Assembly: GCA_027306605.1 (NCBI GenBank)
Contig: DAHUZK010000023.1
Coordinates: 1-64,000 of the forward strand
Direction of reading: 5' to 3'
Length of the DNA: 64,000 bases
Origin: Acidimicrobiaceae bacterium
GTDB taxonomy: Bacteria > Actinomycetota > Acidimicrobiia > Acidimicrobiales > RAAP-2
The position numbers were made by a program, and so were the translations under genes. Below are positions 59,213 to 64,000 of this stretch, in pieces (the stretch's first letter is position 1; every line of letters begins with the position of its first letter). Below the pieces are notes generated by a model. That model had not been told where the DNA came from. It made no database searches and worked only from the letters and a program-made list of their open reading frames with translations.

Positions 59213-60676
59213 ATGCTCATCGGAATGGTCGTCGGGCTGGCGGCGGGCTTGGCGATCGGCGTTGCATGGCAGCTCTGGCGCACGTCGCGCGTCACCGCCG
59301 CGGCCCGGCTCGCCGAGAGCCGGCTGGCGGATGCACGGACGGCCGCGGCCGAGCAGGCGGCGGCGCTGCGCGCGGCGACCGAAGCGGCCGCGGCAGCCGA
59401 GACGGCACGGGCGGTGGCCGAGTCCGAGCGTGAGCAGTGGCGCCGGCTCGAGGTGGAGGTGGCGCAGCGAGCCGAGGAGGAGCGCGCCCGGCTGGCCGGC
59501 ACGTTCGCCGAACTGTCGGCCCGAGCGCTGGCCCAGAACAGCGAGCAGTTCCTCGCGTTGGCCGACACCAAGCTGCACGACGCGCAGCGGGCGTCGCAGG
59601 GCGACCTGGCCCGGCGCCAAGAAGCCATCGCCGACCTGCTGCACCCGCTGAGCGACATGCTGGCCCGCTACGAGCGCGGCCTCCAGCAGATGGAGCTCGA
59701 ACGCAAGGGTGCCTACGCCACGCTGAACGAGCGGGTCGCCGCGCTGCATCTGGGCCACGAGCAGCTGCAGAAGGAGACCAGGAACCTCGTGACGGCGCTG
59801 CGCTCACCCCACACGCGGGGGCGCTGGGGCGAGATGACCCTGCGCAACGCCGTGGAAGCCGCCGGCATGATCGAGCACTGCGACTTCGAGGAGCAGAAGA
59901 CGAGAGCCACCGAGGACGGCGCCCTGCGACCCGACATGGTCGTGCACCTGCCGGGCGGGGGCGAGGTGGTCATCGACGCCAAGGTGCCCCTCGACGCCTT
60001 CCTCCAGGTGGCAGAGGCCGGTGACGAGGAGACCCGCAAGGCGCTGCTGGGCCGGCACGCCCGCCAGCTGCGGACGCACGTCGAGCAGTTGGCCAAGAAG
60101 GAGTACTGGCGCCAGTTCCCACGGTCTCCCGAGTTCGTCGTCGCCTTCGTGCCGGGCGAACCGCTCCTCGCCGCAGCCTGCGAGGCGGATCCGTCCCTCC
60201 AGGACTACGCCATCTCCAGGCGCATCGTGCTGGCGACACCGAACACTCTGGTCGCCGCGTTGCGGACGATCGCGCTCTCGTGGAAGCAGGAGACACTGGC
60301 CGACAACGCGCGGCAGGTGCAACAGCTCGGTGCCGAGCTCTACGAGCGCCTGCGCACCATGACCGGGCACATGCAGACGCTCCAGCGCAGCCTGACGTCG
60401 AGCGTGGAGGCCTACAACAAGGCGGTCGGATCGCTCGAGACGCGCGTCCTCGTCTCGGCGCGCAAGTTCCCCGACCTCGGCGTGGTCGGCGGCGAGAGCC
60501 CCGGCATCGCGGAGCTCTCCACCATCGACGCGGCACCACGCCACCTCCAGGCGGTCGACTTCGTGGGTGAGCCGCCGGCATTCGCCGGCGAAGGAGCGGA
60601 GGGGGAGCCGACGCTCCTCGCACTCCCGGCCGACGGCGGAACCGGCGCCGGCGCCGGCACGGGCACCTCCGGCTGA
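59213..60676 (+). CDS. rmuC: DNA recombination protein RmuC
   Basis: The 487-aa protein has an N-terminal membrane helix (MLIGMVVGLAAGLAIGVAWQ), a long coiled coil (residues 35-175) and a PD-(D/E)XK-like nuclease domain. The RmuC core is seen as GRWGEMTLRNAVEAAGM near residue 204, then RPDMVVHLPGG and VIDAKVPLDAFL, where Asp and Lys are candidate catalytic residues. It limits inversions at short repeats and appears in some defence contexts. No antiphage partners are adjacent. Confidence 0.92.
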   Translation: MLIGMVVGLAAGLAIGVAWQLWRTSRVTAAARLAESRLADARTAAAEQAAALRAATEAAAAAETARAVAESEREQWRRLEVEVAQRAEEERARLAGTFAELSARALAQNSEQFLALADTKLHDAQRASQGDLARRQEAIADLLHPLSDMLARYERGLQQMELERKGAYATLNERVAALHLGHEQLQKETRNLVTALRSPHTRGRWGEMTLRNAVEAAGMIEHCDFEEQKTRATEDGALRPDMVVHLPGGGEVVIDAKVPLDAFLQVAEAGDEETRKALLGRHARQLRTHVEQLAKKEYWRQFPRSPEFVVAFVPGEPLLAAACEADPSLQDYAISRRIVLATPNTLVAALRTIALSWKQETLADNARQVQQLGAELYERLRTMTGHMQTLQRSLTSSVEAYNKAVGSLETRVLVSARKFPDLGVVGGESPGIAELSTIDAAPRHLQAVDFVGEPPAFAGEGAEGEPTLLALPADGGTGAGAGTGTSG

Positions 60677-60717
60677 CCGCGTCGCTCCCGCACGCCGGGG
60701 CGGAAGCAGCGGCGGCG

Positions 60718-60723
60718 TACTCT
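60718..60723 (+). promoter_or_regulatory. -10 element of recC (leaderless-type)
   Basis: TACTCT ends exactly six nt before GTG 60730, again without a ribosome-binding site. Confidence 0.45.
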
Positions 60724-60729
60724 GCCCCG

Positions 60730-63700
60730 GTGCTCCATGTGCACCGCTCCGACCGTGCCGACGACCTCGTCGCCATGTTGGGTGACCTCCTGGCGGAGCC
60801 ACTGGACGACCCGATGACGACCGAGGTGGTGTCGGTGCCGACCCAGGGCATCGAGCGCTGGCTGGCGCAACGCCTTGCCGGCCGGCTCGGTACGAGCGCG
60901 GGCCGGGGCGACGGCATCTGCGCCAACGTCGCCTTCCCCTTCCCCGGCGGCGTGGTCGCCGGCGCGCTGGCCGCCGCGTCCGGACTCGACCCCGCCGCCG
61001 ACCCCTGGCTGCCGGAGCGATCGGTGTGGCCCCTGCTCGAGGTGGTCGACGCGCACTTCGACGAGCCGTGGCTGGCGCCACTGGCCCAGCACATCGCGCA
61101 CGCGGAGCCGGCGCCGGGCTCCAAGCACTTCTCGACCATCCGGCACATGGCGGACCTCTTCGACCGCTACGCCGTGCACCGCCCCGACATGGTCCGGCGT
61201 TGGGCGGCGGGGGAGCAGGCCGAGGACGATCCGCGCTGGCAGGTCGAGCTCTGGCGCCTCCTGCGGGCCCGCATCGGACGGCCGAGCCCGGCAGAGCGGC
61301 TGCACGAGGCGTGCCGGCGCCTGCGCCACGAGCCCGAGCTCCTCGACCTCCCACCCCGCCTCTCGATGTTCGGGCTGACCCGGCTGGCCGCCAGCTCTCT
61401 CGAGGTGCTGGAGGCGATGGCCGCCGGACGGGAGGTGCACCTCTTCCTGCTGCACCCCTCGCCCGTGCTGTGGCGCCGACTGGAGCCCGACGTCGACGCG
61501 TCCTCGCGCTTCGTGCTGCGCCGGGAGGACCCCACGGCCGCCTGCGCCCGCAACCCCCTCCTGTCGTCGTGGGGCCGCGACGCCCGTGAGATGCAACTCG
61601 TCCTCGGCGCGGCCGTCCCCCACGGCGGGGAGCCCGCGGGCGAGCGGCCAGAGGAGGCACCGAGCCTGCTGCGCCGCCTCCAGGACGACATCCGGCTCGA
61701 CCGCCTTCCGGCGGGCACGGGCAGCGGCCGCGACGAGGCGCGGCCGCTCCTCGACCCCGACGACGACAGCCTGCGCGTCCACGCGTGCCACGGGCGGGGG
61801 CGGCAGGTCGAGGTGCTGCGCGACGCCATCTTGCACCTGCTCGAAGCGGATCCCTCGCTCGAGCCGCGCGACGTCATCGTCCTGTGCCCCGACATCGAGA
61901 AGTTCGCCCCACTCGTCCAGGCCACCTTCGGAGGGGGGGATCGACGGGAGGACTCGGCCGACCCCACCCGCAGCCTCGAGATACGCCTGGCCGACCGGTC
62001 GCTGCGCCAGACGAACCCCGTCATGGGGGTCCTGGCGGAGGTGCTCGAGCTAGCCGCGGCGAGGATCACCGCCACCGAGGTCCTGGACCTGGCGGGACGG
62101 GACCCGGTCCGCCGCCGCTTCCGCTTCAGCGACGACGACCTCCTCCGGCTCGAGGAGTGGGTCGACGGCGCCTTCGTCCGCTGGGGCTTCGACGCCGCTC
62201 ACCGCCGGGCCTTCCACCTGGCCGATGTGGGCTCCAACACCTGGGAGTCCGGGCTGGACCGGATCCTGCTCGGTGTCGCCATGGCCGAGGAGCACCAGCG
62301 CCTGTTCGGCGGCACGCTGCCGCTCGACGACGTCGACATCGGTGACATCGACCTGGCGGGGAGGATGACCGAGTTCGTGCACCGCCTGCAGGCGGCACTG
62401 GACGCGCTGGCGGGCACGGCGACGGTCGAAGGGTGGGCGGCGATCCTGTCCTCGGTCTCGGACTCCCTCACGGCGACGAGCCCGCGGGACGCCTGGCAGC
62501 GAGCGCAGCTCACCGGGTTGCTCGACGAGCTCGTGGCCGAGGCGGGCACGGAGCCGGGCGACGCCAACGGAGTGGCGCTCAGCTGCGACGACATCCGCTC
62601 CATCGTGGCGGAGCGCCTGAAGGGAAGGCCGACGCGAGCGAACTTCCGCACCGGCCATCTCACCGTCTGCACCCTGGTGCCGATGCGCTCCATCCCGCAC
62701 CGGGTCGTGTGCCTGCTCGGCCTGGACGACGGCAGCTTCCCACGCCACGTCGAGAAGGACGGCGACGACCTCACGGCGCGCGCACCGCGGGTCGGAGACC
62801 GTGACCCGCGCAGCGAGGACCGCCAGTTGCTGCTCGACGCGCTGCTGGCCGCCCGCCAGCACCTCGTCATCACCTACACGGGCCGGGACGAGCGGTCGAA
62901 CCTGCACCGCCCTCCGGCCGTGCCGGTCGGCGAGCTGCTCGACGTCGTCGATCACACGGTGCGCGTCGAGAGCGGGCGCGCCCGCGACGCCGTCGTGGTC
63001 TCCCATCCTCTCCAGCCCTTCGATCCGAAGAACTTCGTGCAGGGCCAACTGGTGGCGGGGAGCCCGTGGAGCTTCGACCGGCTGCACCTCGACGGGGCGC
63101 GGGCCGCGCACACCTCCCGGCGGGCGGCACCGGTCTTCCTCGGCCACACCCTGGCGCCGATCGAGCCCGGCCGGATCGGTCTGGACGACCTCGACCGCTT
63201 CCTGCGCCATCCGGTGCGGGCCTTCCTGCGCGAGCGCCTCGGGATCTCGCTGCGCGACAGGACCCGGGAGCTCGAGGACGCCATCCCCATCGAGCTCGAC
63301 GGCCTCGAGAAATGGCAGGTGGCCGAGCGCATGCTCCAGGCCCAGCTGGCGGGAGCGAGCCAGGAGGCATGCCTCGAGGCCGAACTGGCCCGGGGCGCGC
63401 TCCCGCCCGGCCAACTCTCGGGTCCCCTGCTGGGCGAGATCTCCGCCGCCCTCGACGAGCTCGTGCGCCTCGGACGGGTGGAGACCGAGCCGGCCTCGCA
63501 CGAGATCCGGGTCGAGCTCTCGGGCGGCTGGAGCGTCGAGGGCACGGTGACCGGTGTGCGGGGCGACGTCCTGCACGCGGTCACCTATTCGCGGCTCGGC
63601 CCGGCGGCGCGCCTGGTGGCCTGGCTGCGGCTGCTGGCCCTGAGCGCCACCGAGCCCGAGCGGGCCTTCGAGGCCTGCACCATCGGGCGGGGACGAACGC

Positions 63701-64000
63701 GGCGCGCCAAGGTCGCAGTGGCCCGCCTGGGCGCGCTGGGTCCCGACCCCTCCGCCCGGCGCCGGAGCGCACTCCGGCACCTGGACGACCTGGTCGACCT
63801 CTACCGACGCGGCATGCGTGAGCCGCTCCCGCTCCCGTGCCGGACGGCCGCCGCCTGGGCCGAGGCGGTGGCGCTCGACAGGGACCCCGCCGGGGCGGCC
63901 CGCGAGTGGACCTCGGGCTACGACTTCGACAAGGAGGACAAGGAGCCCGAACACCTGCTCGTCCTGCGCGGCCGGCTGACCTTCGACGAGATGCTGGCAC
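60730..64000 (+). CDS. recC: Exodeoxyribonuclease V gamma chain (RecC), 3' end beyond window
   Basis: At least 1090 residues are visible and the frame is open to the right edge. RecC-type marks are the N-terminal VVSVPTQGIERWLAQRLAGR near residue 36, GICANVAFPFPGGVV near 63, RLSMFGLTRL near 213 and VCLLGLDDGSFPR near 660. The helicase-like folds in RecC are inactive and the protein steers strands and recognises Chi sites in RecBCD. The recB and recD genes would be expected to the right. GTG 60730 is supported by a -10 hexamer six nt upstream. Confidence 0.9.
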   Translation, partial: MLHVHRSDRADDLVAMLGDLLAEPLDDPMTTEVVSVPTQGIERWLAQRLAGRLGTSAGRGDGICANVAFPFPGGVVAGALAAASGLDPAADPWLPERSVWPLLEVVDAHFDEPWLAPLAQHIAHAEPAPGSKHFSTIRHMADLFDRYAVHRPDMVRRWAAGEQAEDDPRWQVELWRLLRARIGRPSPAERLHEACRRLRHEPELLDLPPRLSMFGLTRLAASSLEVLEAMAAGREVHLFLLHPSPVLWRRLEPDVDASSRFVLRREDPTAACARNPLLSSWGRDAREMQLVLGAAVPHGGEPAGERPEEAPSLLRRLQDDIRLDRLPAGTGSGRDEARPLLDPDDDSLRVHACHGRGRQVEVLRDAILHLLEADPSLEPRDVIVLCPDIEKFAPLVQATFGGGDRREDSADPTRSLEIRLADRSLRQTNPVMGVLAEVLELAAARITATEVLDLAGRDPVRRRFRFSDDDLLRLEEWVDGAFVRWGFDAAHRRAFHLADVGSNTWESGLDRILLGVAMAEEHQRLFGGTLPLDDVDIGDIDLAGRMTEFVHRLQAALDALAGTATVEGWAAILSSVSDSLTATSPRDAWQRAQLTGLLDELVAEAGTEPGDANGVALSCDDIRSIVAERLKGRPTRANFRTGHLTVCTLVPMRSIPHRVVCLLGLDDGSFPRHVEKDGDDLTARAPRVGDRDPRSEDRQLLLDALLAARQHLVITYTGRDERSNLHRPPAVPVGELLDVVDHTVRVESGRARDAVVVSHPLQPFDPKNFVQGQLVAGSPWSFDRLHLDGARAAHTSRRAAPVFLGHTLAPIEPGRIGLDDLDRFLRHPVRAFLRERLGISLRDRTRELEDAIPIELDGLEKWQVAERMLQAQLAGASQEACLEAELARGALPPGQLSGPLLGEISAALDELVRLGRVETEPASHEIRVELSGGWSVEGTVTGVRGDVLHAVTYSRLGPAARLVAWLRLLALSATEPERAFEACTIGRGRTRRAKVAVARLGALGPDPSARRRSALRHLDDLVDLYRRGMREPLPLPCRTAAAWAEAVALDRDPAGAAREWTSGYDFDKEDKEPEHLLVLRGRLTFDEMLA

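Noticed and set aside
62050-63954. Long minus-strand frame opposite recC, over 600 codons
   Set aside because: The plus strand carries RecC-family motifs over the same bases; the minus frame has shadow-type composition only.
59213-64000. rmuC next to recC as a possible defence island
   Set aside because: Both are housekeeping repair genes, and no restriction, toxin or other defence genes are adjacent in the window.

Overview
The window is 64 kb of very GC-rich DNA with densely packed genes on both strands. The gene content points to a free-living actinobacterium, most likely an Acidimicrobiia-type lineage. Supporting features are menaquinone synthesis (menB), two F420-type luciferase-like oxidoreductases, a MarP-type periplasmic protease, a GAP-family membrane protein, DUF6325/SHOCT proteins, an SRP RNA just before dnaX, and many GTG starts. 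This placement is inference from gene content. No phage, insertion sequence, CRISPR array or rRNA was seen.

Layout. 1-8 kb: end of a RecB-like nuclease, a TauD-type dioxygenase, a small membrane protein, a divergent MFS exporter/MarR pair, a secreted SGNH hydrolase and a PAS-GGDEF-EAL protein. 8-16 kb: menB, a CPA1 antiporter, a PLDc_N/SHOCT protein, a YbhN-type flippase, an alpha-L-fucosidase, a thioesterase, a GAP protein, a CxxC mini-protein and a DUF302 protein. 16-22.6 kb: an M24 peptidase/TetR operon, a membrane protein, DUF2252, a second copy of the PLDc_N/SHOCT gene, DUF6325 and SHOCT. 22.8-32 kb: a large membrane protein, then TetR-P450 facing a minus-strand block of lipid-type enzymes (unknown protein, SDR, M20 amidohydrolase, acyl-CoA dehydrogenase, haem-binding-type barrel). 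32-41 kb: phosphate uptake (pstB, then pstS-pstC-pstA), a DUF4328 protein, two LLM oxidoreductases and a secreted phosphoesterase. 41-50 kb: aldehyde dehydrogenase, a Cys-paired beta-propeller lipoprotein, MarP, and a GH15 trehalase-like enzyme - glucose dehydrogenase - MBL hydrolase run that could take trehalose or glucans to gluconate. 50-64 kb: two tRNA-Ser genes, tadA, an acidic membrane protein, two universal stress proteins, SRP RNA, dnaX, recR, asd, phoU, rmuC and the start of recC.

Regulatory signals recur. Several genes have a TAnnnT hexamer exactly 6 nt before the start codon, which suggests leaderless transcripts. pstS and pstB share a GTTYACC-N9-TANGKT promoter. pstC begins with two perfect hairpins inside its coding sequence. 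Short overlapping upstream ORFs precede three genes, with a two-step cascade before the glucose dehydrogenase.

Short tandem duplications (12-32 bp units, each locus with its own unit) sit at an unusual number of gene boundaries, often covering stop or start codons. This is the most distinctive local feature. I found no obviously new multi-gene defence or mobile system. The best novelty candidates are the pst control elements, the uORF cascade and the boundary duplications.
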